Below are positions 26,483 to 35,971 of a stretch of DNA of 64,000 bases, piece by piece. The notes beneath the pieces were generated by a model that worked only from the letters and a program-made list of their open reading frames with translations, was not told where the DNA came from and searched no databases. The stretch's first letter is position 1. Every line of letters starts with the position of its first letter. The position numbers were made by a program, and so were the translations under genes. Source of the stretch: Dysgonomonas sp. UBA5412 (GTDB taxonomy: Bacteria > Bacteroidota > Bacteroidia > Bacteroidales > Dysgonomonadaceae); NCBI GenBank assembly GCA_002409595.1, contig DHNQ01000010.1:200450-264449 (forward strand), read 5' to 3'.

Positions 26483-26714
26483 GTGACACCTTGTGTGATT
26501 CAGATTGGATTTAAAGTTGTGTCAATTATCTATATATAAGCATATTGTATATTTAAGATATAACAAAAGGGTGACAAGTGAAAAAATAGGTGAAATCTGT
26601 AACCTTTGTCACCTTTTAACAAAATAAACGCTTATAATCAACTTGTTAATGTTAAATGAGTAAAGATTGATATTCTTGTTTACAATATTATATACTCACT
26701 AAGTTTAGAAAAAG
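26483..26714 (+). other. cobT-cobS gap with a long imperfect hairpin
   Basis: Within an otherwise tight operon this gap holds no gene. AAAAGGGTGACAA (26565-26577) pairs with TTGTCACCTTTT (26606-26617) through a 12-bp stem with one bulged G and a 28-nt loop. Related GTGACA/TGTCAC words also occur at 26483-26489 and near 26515. There is no T run, so it is not a plain terminator. It may be a protein site, an RNA-processing stem or a remnant of a small repeat. Confidence 0.4.
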
Positions 26715-27476
26715 ATGAAGAATATAGCAGCAGCCTTAGTTTTCTTTACTCGTTTACCCTTTTGGAGACTAAAGGCATTTAATGTTCCTGCCGAATATTT
26801 TAAGCAAGTGATCAATTATTGGTCTGTCGTAGGATGGCTTACAGCTGCCGTTATGGCTGCTACTCTTTGGCTTACATCTCATATTCTGCCTTGGTCAGTA
26901 GCTGTTATCTTTGCCATTCTTAGTAGATTACTCATTACCGGAGCATTGCACGAAGATGGGTTAGCCGACTTTTTCGATGGCTTTGGCGGTGGTACTACGC
27001 GCGAACGGATATTAGAAATAATGAAAGATTCGCATATTGGTACGTATGGTGTAGTCAGTCTTATATTTTACTTTGCGACACTTTATTCTTTATTGGTCAA
27101 TATGGATTTACATTTGGCTTGTGTAGCTATTTTGGCTGCCGATCCGGTTTGTAAATTTATAGCATCTCTCATCACATTGGTGCTTCCTTATGCCCGCAAT
27201 GCAGAGACTAGTAAGTCTAAAACCGTTTATAATAAAATGTCAATAAAAACGGGCGTCGTGTCTGTATTATTTGGAGTTGTGCCTTTTCTTTTGTTATTAG
27301 ATTTTCACTTTTGGGCTGCAATATTATTTCCTATCTTTGTTTTCGTTGCAATGACATACCTTATGAAAAAGAAAATAGGTGGCTATACGGGAGATTGCTG
27401 TGGTGCAATGTTTCTGATGTGTGAACTATCTTTTTATCTGGGAATAGTCGTTCTTCTGAAAACTTGTATTTATTGA
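26715..27476 (+). CDS. cobS: Adenosylcobinamide-GDP ribazoletransferase (cobalamin synthase)
   Basis: 253 residues with about six membrane helices. It condenses adenosylcobinamide-GDP with alpha-ribazole (phosphate) in the inner membrane, the last assembly step. The start FFTRLPFWRLKAFNVP and the catalytic acidic block GALHEDGLADFFDGFGGG (about 76-93) are hallmarks, as is GGYTGDCCGAMFLMCELSFY near the C-terminus. It is separated from cobT by the hairpin gap and followed 16 nt later by cobC. Confidence 0.95.
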   Translation: MKNIAAALVFFTRLPFWRLKAFNVPAEYFKQVINYWSVVGWLTAAVMAATLWLTSHILPWSVAVIFAILSRLLITGALHEDGLADFFDGFGGGTTRERILEIMKDSHIGTYGVVSLIFYFATLYSLLVNMDLHLACVAILAADPVCKFIASLITLVLPYARNAETSKSKTVYNKMSIKTGVVSVLFGVVPFLLLLDFHFWAAILFPIFVFVAMTYLMKKKIGGYTGDCCGAMFLMCELSFYLGIVVLLKTCIY

Positions 27477-27492
27477 TATTCTAAAATAATAT

Positions 27493-28008
27493 ATGAAGAT
27501 ATATATCGTACGACATACCGCGGTTGGTGTAAATGGAGTTTGTTATGGACAAACCGATGTCCCTCTTAAAGATACCTTTGAGCAGGAGGCAACTATCGTG
27601 AAAGAAAATCTGAAGGGCGTGCCTTACGATGCTATCTTCTCCAGCCCTTTGAGCCGTGCCAGAAAACTTGCCGAATATTGTGGCTATGATAATATTCAAT
27701 TGTACGACCGATTGAAAGAACTTCACTTTGGCGAATGGGAAATGAAGGAGTGGGATGATATTGAGATGAAGGAATGGGAAACGGATTGGATAAATAAACC
27801 TGCACCTAAAGGCGAATCATTCAAGCAGATGTACGATCGTGTGGCTTCTTTCATAGATGAACTGAAAGAAGCTGATTATAAATCGGTAATTATATTTGCA
27901 CACGGAGGGGTTATTAATTGTTTCAAAGTGTATTTTGGTCAGACCGACCTTCAAGGTGCATTTGATAATATGCCTGAATATGGGCAAATCACAGAATTTG
28001 AGCTTTAA
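27493..28008 (+). CDS. cobC: Alpha-ribazole phosphatase
   Basis: 171 residues of the histidine phosphatase superfamily. The phosphohistidine motif is IVRHTAVG (RHT instead of the more common RHG, as often seen in CobC). Further conserved parts are YGQTDVPL, SSPLSRARKLAEY, the acid donor region LHFGEWEMKEW and the second histidine in FAHGGVINC. Its place at the end of the B12 operon supports removal of the 5' phosphate in nucleotide-loop assembly rather than a general phosphatase. Confidence 0.92.
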   Translation: MKIYIVRHTAVGVNGVCYGQTDVPLKDTFEQEATIVKENLKGVPYDAIFSSPLSRARKLAEYCGYDNIQLYDRLKELHFGEWEMKEWDDIEMKEWETDWINKPAPKGESFKQMYDRVASFIDELKEADYKSVIIFAHGGVINCFKVYFGQTDLQGAFDNMPEYGQITEFEL

Positions 28009-28178
28009 AAAGAGCATTATATCTTTATTGTTTATCATCTGCCAATAATAAGGCTGAATTATAAATGAATCTGAATATTCGTTAATTGTTTTCCTTCATC
28101 GGATAAAGATCTTTTTGATATATTATCAATTCGAATGATTTTTGTATTTTAGTCAAATTCAAAAATATTACAAAATCG

Positions 28179-29258
28179 TTGATGAAAAGATATTTGCTCT
28201 TTGTTTCTCTGTCTTATTCTTATTCTATATTGCGTCCTATACAAGATGAAATCCGCAGACGAGGACATGAAGCCGCATGGTTTGTGGAAGGTACCGCTCC
28301 TTTATATTTGCATGAAAATGAAATACATCTGAAAACAATAGCTGAAGTTATGGATTATAATCCGATAGCTGTGTTTGTACCGGGAGTGCGTGTCTATGAT
28401 TTTATTCCGGGGATAAAAGTTCAGGTTTTTCATGGACTCTATTACAAGCGATCCGACTTTGGTGATCATTATAAGATACGAGGATTTTTTGATGTTTACT
28501 GTACTACAAGCCCTTTGTTTACACCTCGTTTCAAGGAATTGGAAAAAAAACATGGCTTCTTTAAAGTGTACGAAACAGGATGGAGCAAATTTGATGGTTA
28601 TACACTACATGGCAAAACTATTGAATCATCATCTGATACAACGCCTACTATAATCTTTGCACCTACTTTTACACGAGGTATGGAGTCGGCATCCAGCCTT
28701 TGCGGTAAGATAGAGGAACTTTTGAAAACAAAAGAGTGGAAGTGGATATTCTCTTTTCATCCTAAAATGGATAAACATATAGTATCTCAATACAAACTTC
28801 TTGCTGACAGATATAATAATGCTGCTTTTATCGAAACTGATGATAAAGAACCTTTATTTAGAAAGTCAGATGTTATGCTGAGCGATACATCGTCTGTTAT
28901 ATATGAGTTTCTGTGGTTGAATAAGCCGGCAGTAACTTATAAGAACACATTTCCTGCTAACCATCTGATTAATATAGAATCGCCTGACGATTTGGCTTCA
29001 GCTATCGAAAAGGCATTGAGCAGACCTGATGATCTGATGGTTAATATTTCTACTTTTATGGATCAGTTGCATCCTTATCGGGATGGACAGTCTTCGGCTC
29101 GTATTCTGGATGCTACGGACGACTTTATACAGAATTATCAGGGACGATTGAAACGGAAGCCTCTTAATCTGTATCGTAATCTAAAACTTCGCAAAAAAGC
29201 CGGCTATTTCCCGTTTGGTTCTCTATATAAGAGAATGAATACAGACAAAGCTGAATAA
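28179..29258 (+). CDS. CDP-glycerol glycerophosphotransferase-like protein
   Basis: 359 residues with a GT-B-like fold pattern. The C-terminal half has IIFAPTFTRG, WIFSFHPKMD, DVMLSDTSSVIYEFLWLNKP and PDDLASAIEKAL, which match the TagB/TagF-type CDP-glycerol:glycerophosphotransferases that handle wall teichoic acid in Gram-positives. In Bacteroidetes, relatives probably transfer polyol phosphates or sugars to surface glycans; the donor here is unknown. There is no signal peptide, so it acts in the cytoplasm. It stands alone, 170 nt after cobC, and ends at a good terminator. Confidence 0.78.
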   Translation: MMKRYLLFVSLSYSYSILRPIQDEIRRRGHEAAWFVEGTAPLYLHENEIHLKTIAEVMDYNPIAVFVPGVRVYDFIPGIKVQVFHGLYYKRSDFGDHYKIRGFFDVYCTTSPLFTPRFKELEKKHGFFKVYETGWSKFDGYTLHGKTIESSSDTTPTIIFAPTFTRGMESASSLCGKIEELLKTKEWKWIFSFHPKMDKHIVSQYKLLADRYNNAAFIETDDKEPLFRKSDVMLSDTSSVIYEFLWLNKPAVTYKNTFPANHLINIESPDDLASAIEKALSRPDDLMVNISTFMDQLHPYRDGQSSARILDATDDFIQNYQGRLKRKPLNLYRNLKLRKKAGYFPFGSLYKRMNTDKAE

Positions 29259-29260
29259 AA

Positions 29261-29288
29261 AAGAAGTACCCTTTTTAGGGTACTTCTT
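29261..29288. terminator. Terminator between convergent genes
   Basis: AAGAAGTACCC and GGGTACTTCTT form an 11-bp stem with a 6-nt T-rich loop. It sits 3 nt after the glycerophosphotransferase stop and 34 nt from the susE stop. A-run on the left flank, T-poor on the right. Confidence 0.7.
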
Positions 29289-29321
29289 GTCGGGCATTTA
29301 TTCTCCATATTTAAACATGGA

Positions 29322-30425
29322 CTACAATTTTTCGAATTTTATTTCAGGCTTGCTTGTATTTAACGTTATACGATATGTACCGGCCTCTCCGTCATTCACT
29401 TTCCATTTCAGGTCTTCTCCATCTTTATAAACTTGTACTTTAGTCTCAGACAAAGCTCCATCTGCCTTCATTGGTCTGAATGTAGGAGATCCATAACTCT
29501 TTTCGGTTAAGATTTTAAATTCTCCTGCCTTTAATTCAACTTCAGCTACGAAGGTGTTTGGCCGTGTTGGATCCCAAGTCATTTCTATAATCTTGCTAAG
29601 TTCCCAATCTGCAGAGGTTGCATTTCCTATAATGTACATAGTTGGATATAGGATAGGACTATAGACTATTCTCTTTTCTTTTCTAAACAAAGCAATGGCA
29701 TAAAGTCCTTCTTTAGCTACTTCAAACATACTATCAGGATCACTATCTTTTAGTCTTTCTACTAAATCCGAATTAGTCGTTCCCTTGTTGATTGAAGGCA
29801 GAACATTCCCTTGATTGGTGATAAATTTAAAGCTTCCAACTTTAAGATTGCCTTTCCAATGATAGAAATTACCAATTTCGCCTTCAGTTATTTTTATAGA
29901 CTTAGTTAGATCAAGTCCGGCTGCTGTTGCTGTACCTAATAGAAAGAGCGGTTTCGGAGATAAAGCATAGCTTTTGACTTCCAGCTCAACTAATGAAATT
30001 TCGGGATATATGAATTTCGGACCATTAACTTTGGCTACAATTCTGGCTTGCAATTTAATTTCATCTCCGGGCAAGAGTCCCCATTTATTTAAGATTAGAT
30101 CATTTAGATCATTATGAGTATAGCTTACCTCAAATTTTCCATCTGCCGGTATTTCTATCGGATCCGTCGATGTTTTGAAATCGGCCCCGAATACATCGAG
30201 GCGAAATATATACACAATTGTATTTTCTGCACCTCTATCTATACCCTTATTCCAAGAGAAGGTAACAGCCGTTTCATCAGCAAGTTCTTCATTCAAAGTT
30301 ATAGTGTCGTTAGATATTTGTAAGGCCAGAGGCTCTCCTTGAGTACCATCATTTTCATCATCGCTACAAGCAATGCAGAATAGACCAAATATAAGTGCTA
30401 ACGTTATTTTATAGATTGTTCTCAT
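29322..30425 (-). CDS. SusE/SusF-family outer-membrane lipoprotein
   Basis: 367 residues. The lipobox gives CSDDEND, whose acidic run after the cysteine is the Bacteroidetes surface-export signal, so the protein should sit on the cell surface. A SusE domain covers about 25-155 (SNDTITLNEELADETAVTFS). Two later segments, with PLFLLGTATAAGLDLTKSIK and MYIIGNATSADWELSKIIEM, are SusE/F carbohydrate-binding Ig-like modules. It is the last gene of the susC-susD-susE operon and probably binds the same glycan as SusD. The sugar is not predictable. Confidence 0.88.
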   Translation of the reverse strand: MRTIYKITLALIFGLFCIACSDDENDGTQGEPLALQISNDTITLNEELADETAVTFSWNKGIDRGAENTIVYIFRLDVFGADFKTSTDPIEIPADGKFEVSYTHNDLNDLILNKWGLLPGDEIKLQARIVAKVNGPKFIYPEISLVELEVKSYALSPKPLFLLGTATAAGLDLTKSIKITEGEIGNFYHWKGNLKVGSFKFITNQGNVLPSINKGTTNSDLVERLKDSDPDSMFEVAKEGLYAIALFRKEKRIVYSPILYPTMYIIGNATSADWELSKIIEMTWDPTRPNTFVAEVELKAGEFKILTEKSYGSPTFRPMKADGALSETKVQVYKDGEDLKWKVNDGEAGTYRITLNTSKPEIKFEKL

Positions 30426-30470
30426 AGTTAAATATTTTATTCTTGAGTATTAATTATGATATGAGGTTTG

Positions 30471-32405
30471 TTAAAATCCCGGAAGCTGTCTTAAGTTCGG
30501 ATTCTTATCTATCTGATTTTGATGAATCGGAGCCCAATAATTCTTTTTGGTAAATACTCTTTTCAGATATGGTGTTCTTACAAAGTAGGCAGCAGCATCG
30601 GACTTGTCATCACTTTTATTTTTTCCTTCATAATTCATTCCATAGAATGTTCGGTTCAGGATTTTTTCTCCCATTTTCCATCTGCGAATATCATCATATC
30701 TGATAGAAAACTCACAGTTTAATTCTACACGACGTTCTTTTCTTATAGCTTCACGCATTTCATCCTGATTTTTTGGAGCTGATATCTTATTTGTTCCATC
30801 TCCATATTGTGGAATTCCTCCGCGCTCTCTGATTTTGTTCAGATAGAATAAGATCTCTGTACGATTCTCTGGTTGACTTTCGTTCAACGCTTCTGCATAG
30901 TTCAGATAAGCTTCTCCCAAACGGTATAATATGCCTGGACGGTATGGTCTGACATTGTTTCGAGGATCGTGATCAGGGTGTACTCTCTTTCTCACTAAAT
31001 ATCCATTTTGAGGAGCATCGTGTGTAGGACCTCCATCCCAATCATTGTAATAGAACCGGCTTTCCCTATTTTCTCTTCTTATCCAGCTTCCGTTGTATAA
31101 AACCGAGATGTAAAACCGTGGTTCGCGGTTGCAATACATATTGTATGTGCCTTCCAGAGTGACAGGATTTTCACTGTTTCCGTTATCTCCCTGAGATTCT
31201 ATCCATTTGGTCTTTCTAAGGTCATTCTCTGTTGAAAATCCAGTTTCTATATATCCCGAGGATGGATTAATGATGGGGCTTCCATCAGTCTGATAGCCTG
31301 TGATAGGGCTTAAGCCGTTTTCCATAAAGAAAGCGTCTACAAGTTCCTGTGAAACTCCTAGTCCTCCATTTCCACCTGTACCTCTAGGCTGTGCATGTTT
31401 GTCGTAGTCGTAAGATTCGTCGTTATTTCCACTGCCTTTGCCTGTACTTGGACGAGCAAACAAAATCTCTTTATTTCCTTCATCATATCGTTTAAAAGAC
31501 ATATTTTGATATGACATAAAAGGGTCTATTGTACCATCATCATTATATTCGTAATAAAGTTGATGTCCGTTTGCTTGTGCTAAGTCAATTAGCTCTTTAC
31601 AAGCTGCGGTTGCTTTAGTCCATTTTGAAGCATCATAAGTAGCATTGAATATCTCTTTACCCTCATTGTTTACAAAACCTTTATAGTCTGTATTTCCATT
31701 TACTAAAGGGCTGGCAGCAAATAGAAGCATGCGTGCTCTTACAGCCATACACATTATAGAGGTTGCTCTTCCATATTTGCGAGAGTCGGTATAGTAGGCC
31801 GGAAGTATTTTGGCTGATTCCTGCAATTCATTGTCTATCCATGCTATGACTTCATCAAAAGGAGTTTGCCCAATCATTAATTCTTCGGATGGAGTATTGA
31901 AATCCGATAGCCATGTTTGTAAAGGTATAGCTCCATGATTGCTGACAAGCAGATAATAGTAGTATGCTATAAGAAATCGGCATTCAGCTTTCATGTAAGT
32001 GACCTCTTGTTCTGTTACAAGTTGTTGAGGATTGGCTTTTACATTATCAATAAATATGTATGCTGCTCTGATCTTTTGTGGCAGATCTCCCCAATAATTT
32101 GTACCCCAACCACTTGATGAATTCCAGTTTCCTTGTATTTTTGTTATACAATCCCAACCATAGGCTTCCCATCCTTTAGAAGGAGAATAGTCGTCAGCTA
32201 AAGCATCCAGATGTTTTACCATATTGAGATATGGAATAGGTATTTTAGAATAGACCCCTGCCAACCAATCTTCGGTTCTTGTTTTATCGTTAAAAACCAT
32301 TTCTAACGTTAGTATATCGTCTGGTGTTTTTTCGAGATAATTACATCCTCCTGAAAATAGGATTATTGTTATTGTCAATAAAACTTTTGATATGTAATGC
32401 TTCAT
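30471..32405 (-). CDS. SusD/RagB-family nutrient-binding lipoprotein
   Basis: 644 residues, a large SusD. It has a signal peptide and lipobox (ILFSGGCNYLEKTPDD), and the SusD N-terminal tetratricopeptide-like helices (AYIFIDNVKANPQ; AECRFLIAYYYYLLV). The C-terminal region contains GILYRLGEAYLNYAEALNES, RRVELNCEFSIRYDDIRRWK and the usual end QIDKNPNLRQLPGF. SusD forms the lid over the SusC channel at the outer surface and binds oligosaccharide. It lies 19 nt after the susC stop. Confidence 0.95.
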   Translation of the reverse strand: MKHYISKVLLTITIILFSGGCNYLEKTPDDILTLEMVFNDKTRTEDWLAGVYSKIPIPYLNMVKHLDALADDYSPSKGWEAYGWDCITKIQGNWNSSSGWGTNYWGDLPQKIRAAYIFIDNVKANPQQLVTEQEVTYMKAECRFLIAYYYYLLVSNHGAIPLQTWLSDFNTPSEELMIGQTPFDEVIAWIDNELQESAKILPAYYTDSRKYGRATSIMCMAVRARMLLFAASPLVNGNTDYKGFVNNEGKEIFNATYDASKWTKATAACKELIDLAQANGHQLYYEYNDDGTIDPFMSYQNMSFKRYDEGNKEILFARPSTGKGSGNNDESYDYDKHAQPRGTGGNGGLGVSQELVDAFFMENGLSPITGYQTDGSPIINPSSGYIETGFSTENDLRKTKWIESQGDNGNSENPVTLEGTYNMYCNREPRFYISVLYNGSWIRRENRESRFYYNDWDGGPTHDAPQNGYLVRKRVHPDHDPRNNVRPYRPGILYRLGEAYLNYAEALNESQPENRTEILFYLNKIRERGGIPQYGDGTNKISAPKNQDEMREAIRKERRVELNCEFSIRYDDIRRWKMGEKILNRTFYGMNYEGKNKSDDKSDAAAYFVRTPYLKRVFTKKNYWAPIHQNQIDKNPNLRQLPGF

Positions 32406-32424
32406 AATATTAAAAAATTAGATA

Positions 32425-35400
32425 TTAGAAATTAACTTGCAATCCTACTGAATATGATTTCATCATTGGATATTTCAAACCATTATTATCAGGCGTATCC
32501 AATTCCGGATCCCAGAGTTTAAAATCAGAAATACAAAATAGATTTGTTCCCCTTACAAATATTCTGGCACTTTCCATAGCCGCACTGCGGACCAAGTGTT
32601 TAGGAAAAGAATATCCCAATTCGAGATTTTTCAGTCTGAGCATACTCATATCTTTAAGCCACCATGTAGATTCTTGCGAATTATTTGGGTTTGAACCGAT
32701 TGTTAGTCTTGGATAGAATACATCTTGACTTGGGTTTTCGACAGTCCAACTATCATAAGCGTTTGCGTATATATTTCCGGTTGCTCCCTGAGTAGATCCC
32801 GGTAAGAAGAAAGAACCTCGCCCTATTGTCCGATATGTTTTTCCGCTTCCTTGGAATAAGAAACCTAAATCAAAGCCTTTGTATGAAATATTAGCTCCGA
32901 AGCCATATACTAATTGAGGGGTTGTTGTGCCACCGATAGGACATCGGTCTTTCTCGTCTATTACACCATCTCCGTTTGCATCTTTATATTTTATATCACC
33001 GGGGCGTACACTTCCAAATGAATGAACCGGTATATCTTTATTCAAAACACCATTGGCTACGTCAGAGAAATCTTCTTCGGTAAACAGACCTTCTGCTATA
33101 AGTCCGAATATCTGTCCTACCGGATAACCCGTAGACGATCTGTTTGTACCTATTACTCCCATATCTTCATCTTGTTCTATAATTTTATTCTTGGCATATG
33201 TGAGTGTTCCTCTTACGTTTATAAATAAATCCTTGTTTACTTGTTTGTTTACATCCAGAGTTAAGTCAACTCCGGCATTATTTACTTTTCCAAAGTTAGA
33301 CCAAGGAGCATTTGCAAATCCGGCAGAGTTAGGAATGTTGTTGCGTTTCATAAAGATGTCTTTACGCTTCTCTGTAAAGTAATCTACTTGAAGCTCTAAC
33401 ATATTAAATAATCCTAGTTCAAAACCTAGATTTGTTTTTGTAACAGTTTCCCATGTAAGATTAGGTACGCCTATATCGCCTTCCCATTTTCCGTTTCGAT
33501 GGAAATCAGCCAGGTTTCCCCAATAATATCCTCCATTATCACCCGAATCGGTAATTGTGGTTATATAAGCAAAGCGTCTGCCACTGAATTTGTCATTACC
33601 GACCTGACCTAACGAGAATCTGAATTTGACTTTAGAAAAAATATCGTTTACTGGTTTCATAAATGGTTCTTCCGACATGATCCACCCTGCGGCTACGGAA
33701 GGGAAGAATCCAAAGCGTTTTCCTTTTGTGAAATTCTCAGATCCATTATACCCAAAGTTAAACTCTGCAATATATTTGCTGTTTAGCGTATAAGAGAAAC
33801 GTCCGGCAAATCCTTGGTTTCTATAAGGTAAATCATCTCCTTGATCGTAATCTCTTTGATTGTATAAGAGAAGTGCATCTACAGCATGTTTTTCAGCAAA
33901 TACTTGATTGTACGAAATATTTCCTTCTAGGTAAGTACTGTTATTACCCCATTCTTTTATTTGTTCATGGCCTAAGAATTCCTGACCATAAGAACTAACC
34001 ACCATTTGTAGTTCTCCCGTTTCGGGATCACGTCCGGTAGCAACATTATAATATTCAGGGTCTTTAGATCGTTTTACACCATTACTGGAATAGTTGTCGA
34101 ACGAAAAGGTGGCTTTAGCCTTAAGTCCGGGTAATATTCCTTTCAGATCTTGTTCTACCGAAACAAGTGTTTCTAACCGACTTTGAGTGTTTTTTTCAAA
34201 ACCTCTTTGTGTACTCAATGCCCATGGATTTACTCGTTCAGGTACTTTAGGTATTTGTCCCGATGAATATCGGGTTGGATGAACAAATGGAGGTGTGGCA
34301 AATGCATCTTTGAATAGATTGTCAATGCTCATTGGTGGTCCGGTTCTCTTCTGTAGATAACCGCCCAAATTAACTCGAAATAGGGTGGTAGGTGTCACAT
34401 CTAAATCTACATTAGAGCGTACATTGTATCTGTCTAAACGTAGAGACGAATTCCAATCTTGCGATTTATCTCTTTTCAAAATACCGTCTTCATGATAATA
34501 TGCTGTAACGAAAGAGTATCTCAAACGCTCAGTTCCCCCGGATATATCAATCGATGCTCTCGTATTGTATCCATAATCTTTAGAAACTTCTTTTAACCAG
34601 TTTACATCGGGATATAGGTCGTCATCTACTCTCATTCGTGTGTTCTCTATACGTTGAGGGTCATAGAGGGTTTTTCCTCCGTTCTGAGCACTTATATCAT
34701 TGAGTAATTGCATATAATCGGCAGAACCTAGAAACTCTGGTATCTTTACTGCTTGAGTGATACCTTGTTCAACGTTTACTCTTACTAATGTTTTTCCGGC
34801 TTTTCCTCTTTTTGTTGTTATCAGTATTACTCCATTTGCTCCTCTAACTCCATATACTGCAGTTGCAGAAGCATCTTTCAGTACCGAAAAGCTTTCTATC
34901 TCAGCCACGTCTATATTATCTAACGATCGTTCTATTCCATCAATCAATACTAGTGGATTGCGAGCTGCTCCCGACACAAAGGTACTTATACCTCGTATCC
35001 AATATTCGGAACCATCATAGCCCGGTTCACCCGAACGTTGAGCTCCTATAATACCTCCAATATTACCTATTAGATTATTACTTAATGATCTGGTTGTTCC
35101 GGTTTGAAGCTTTGCCGGTTCTATAGTTGATATTGAACCGACTACTGATGCTTTTTTTTGCGACCCATATCCTACAACAACTACTTCGTCTAATTGTCCA
35201 ACATCTTCTTGCATCACAATGTTGATAATCTTGCGATTGCCTACAATTTCTTCTTTCGGAACAAAGCCTATATAATTGTATCTTAAGGTTGCAAATTTAT
35301 CAGGAACTTTTATTGTATAGTTACCATCTATATCGGTAACTGTCCCGATCTTTGTATCTTCTTTAAGGATAACAGAAACTCCGATAAGGGGATCTCCATT

Positions 35401-35832
35401 CATGTCAATGACATTACCTTTTATGATGAGCTTATTATCTTGCACAGTCTGTTCTATTTCTTTAGGCGCATTTGCTTTAGAGATATAGATCTGCCTGTCT
35501 GAAATAATATATGTATTCTTTGTTCCTTTAAAAATCTCATCTAATATCTTGTTTATTGACTGATCCTTGATATTGATAGAGACTTTCTTATTCACATCAA
35601 TTATTTCATCATAATAGAAGAATACGTATTCGCTATGCTTTTCAATTTCAGAGAATACGTCTTTTACACTTTTGTTCTTAAGATCTAAAGATAAAGTTGT
35701 TGTCTGAGAATAACTATTGCTGGCATAATTGAAACTGATTCCTAGAAAGAGGAAGAATGCCATTAATTTCATAATACGGAAAGTAAATCTAGTATTAGCT
35801 TTTTTTAAGCTAAATCTATTAAATTTTGTCAT
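32425..35832 (-). CDS. SusC/RagA TonB-dependent transporter with N-terminal STN domain
   Basis: 1135 residues. After the signal sequence comes an STN (secretin/TonB N-terminal) domain at about 45-125 (LDLKNKSVKDVFSEIEKHSE to ISDRQIYISK). Next are a carboxypeptidase-like domain (GNVIDMNGDPLIGVSVILKE), a TonB box region (LDEVVVVGYGSQKK), a plug domain (ISTFVSGAARNPLVLIDGIE), and a beta barrel ending in SYSVGLQVNF. The STN domain is the part that signals to FecR in the neighbouring gene, so substrate import should feed back on the sigma factor. It pairs with the susD and susE genes downstream. No glycoside hydrolase is present in the locus. Confidence 0.95.
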   Translation of the reverse strand: MTKFNRFSLKKANTRFTFRIMKLMAFFLFLGISFNYASNSYSQTTTLSLDLKNKSVKDVFSEIEKHSEYVFFYYDEIIDVNKKVSINIKDQSINKILDEIFKGTKNTYIISDRQIYISKANAPKEIEQTVQDNKLIIKGNVIDMNGDPLIGVSVILKEDTKIGTVTDIDGNYTIKVPDKFATLRYNYIGFVPKEEIVGNRKIINIVMQEDVGQLDEVVVVGYGSQKKASVVGSISTIEPAKLQTGTTRSLSNNLIGNIGGIIGAQRSGEPGYDGSEYWIRGISTFVSGAARNPLVLIDGIERSLDNIDVAEIESFSVLKDASATAVYGVRGANGVILITTKRGKAGKTLVRVNVEQGITQAVKIPEFLGSADYMQLLNDISAQNGGKTLYDPQRIENTRMRVDDDLYPDVNWLKEVSKDYGYNTRASIDISGGTERLRYSFVTAYYHEDGILKRDKSQDWNSSLRLDRYNVRSNVDLDVTPTTLFRVNLGGYLQKRTGPPMSIDNLFKDAFATPPFVHPTRYSSGQIPKVPERVNPWALSTQRGFEKNTQSRLETLVSVEQDLKGILPGLKAKATFSFDNYSSNGVKRSKDPEYYNVATGRDPETGELQMVVSSYGQEFLGHEQIKEWGNNSTYLEGNISYNQVFAEKHAVDALLLYNQRDYDQGDDLPYRNQGFAGRFSYTLNSKYIAEFNFGYNGSENFTKGKRFGFFPSVAAGWIMSEEPFMKPVNDIFSKVKFRFSLGQVGNDKFSGRRFAYITTITDSGDNGGYYWGNLADFHRNGKWEGDIGVPNLTWETVTKTNLGFELGLFNMLELQVDYFTEKRKDIFMKRNNIPNSAGFANAPWSNFGKVNNAGVDLTLDVNKQVNKDLFINVRGTLTYAKNKIIEQDEDMGVIGTNRSSTGYPVGQIFGLIAEGLFTEEDFSDVANGVLNKDIPVHSFGSVRPGDIKYKDANGDGVIDEKDRCPIGGTTTPQLVYGFGANISYKGFDLGFLFQGSGKTYRTIGRGSFFLPGSTQGATGNIYANAYDSWTVENPSQDVFYPRLTIGSNPNNSQESTWWLKDMSMLRLKNLELGYSFPKHLVRSAAMESARIFVRGTNLFCISDFKLWDPELDTPDNNGLKYPMMKSYSVGLQVNF

Positions 35833-35845
35833 ACATTTGTAATGA

Positions 35846-35922
35846 TTTAAAGGTTAAATAGCATTATTGACTGTCTAAATCGAGATCGGATGGCGTTTGG
35901 CGATGGCATCCGGTCTTTTTTT
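35846..35922 (+). ncRNA. Candidate antisense small RNA in the susC leader
   Basis: On the plus strand, opposite to susC, TACATTTG at 35832-35839 matches the -7 consensus. About 80 nt later lies a strong terminator (GATCGGATG/CATCCGGTC stem at 35884-35915, then seven T). Nothing codes for protein between. Cis-antisense RNAs of this size at the start of susC homologs, in loci with sigma/FecR pairs, are known in Bacteroides. Here the layout matches that arrangement. There is no good -33 box. Confidence 0.6.
35884..35922 (+). terminator. Plus-strand terminator between fecR and susC
   Basis: A 9-bp stem with one G-T pair and a 14-nt loop, followed by TTTTTTT. No plus-strand gene is nearby, so it must end an unannotated transcript. 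Read on the minus strand it has no T run. Confidence 0.75.
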
Positions 35923-35971
35923 ATCTTTCAACTTTTAAGATTTTTTCATAGGCTATATTGGTGTTAATGTT

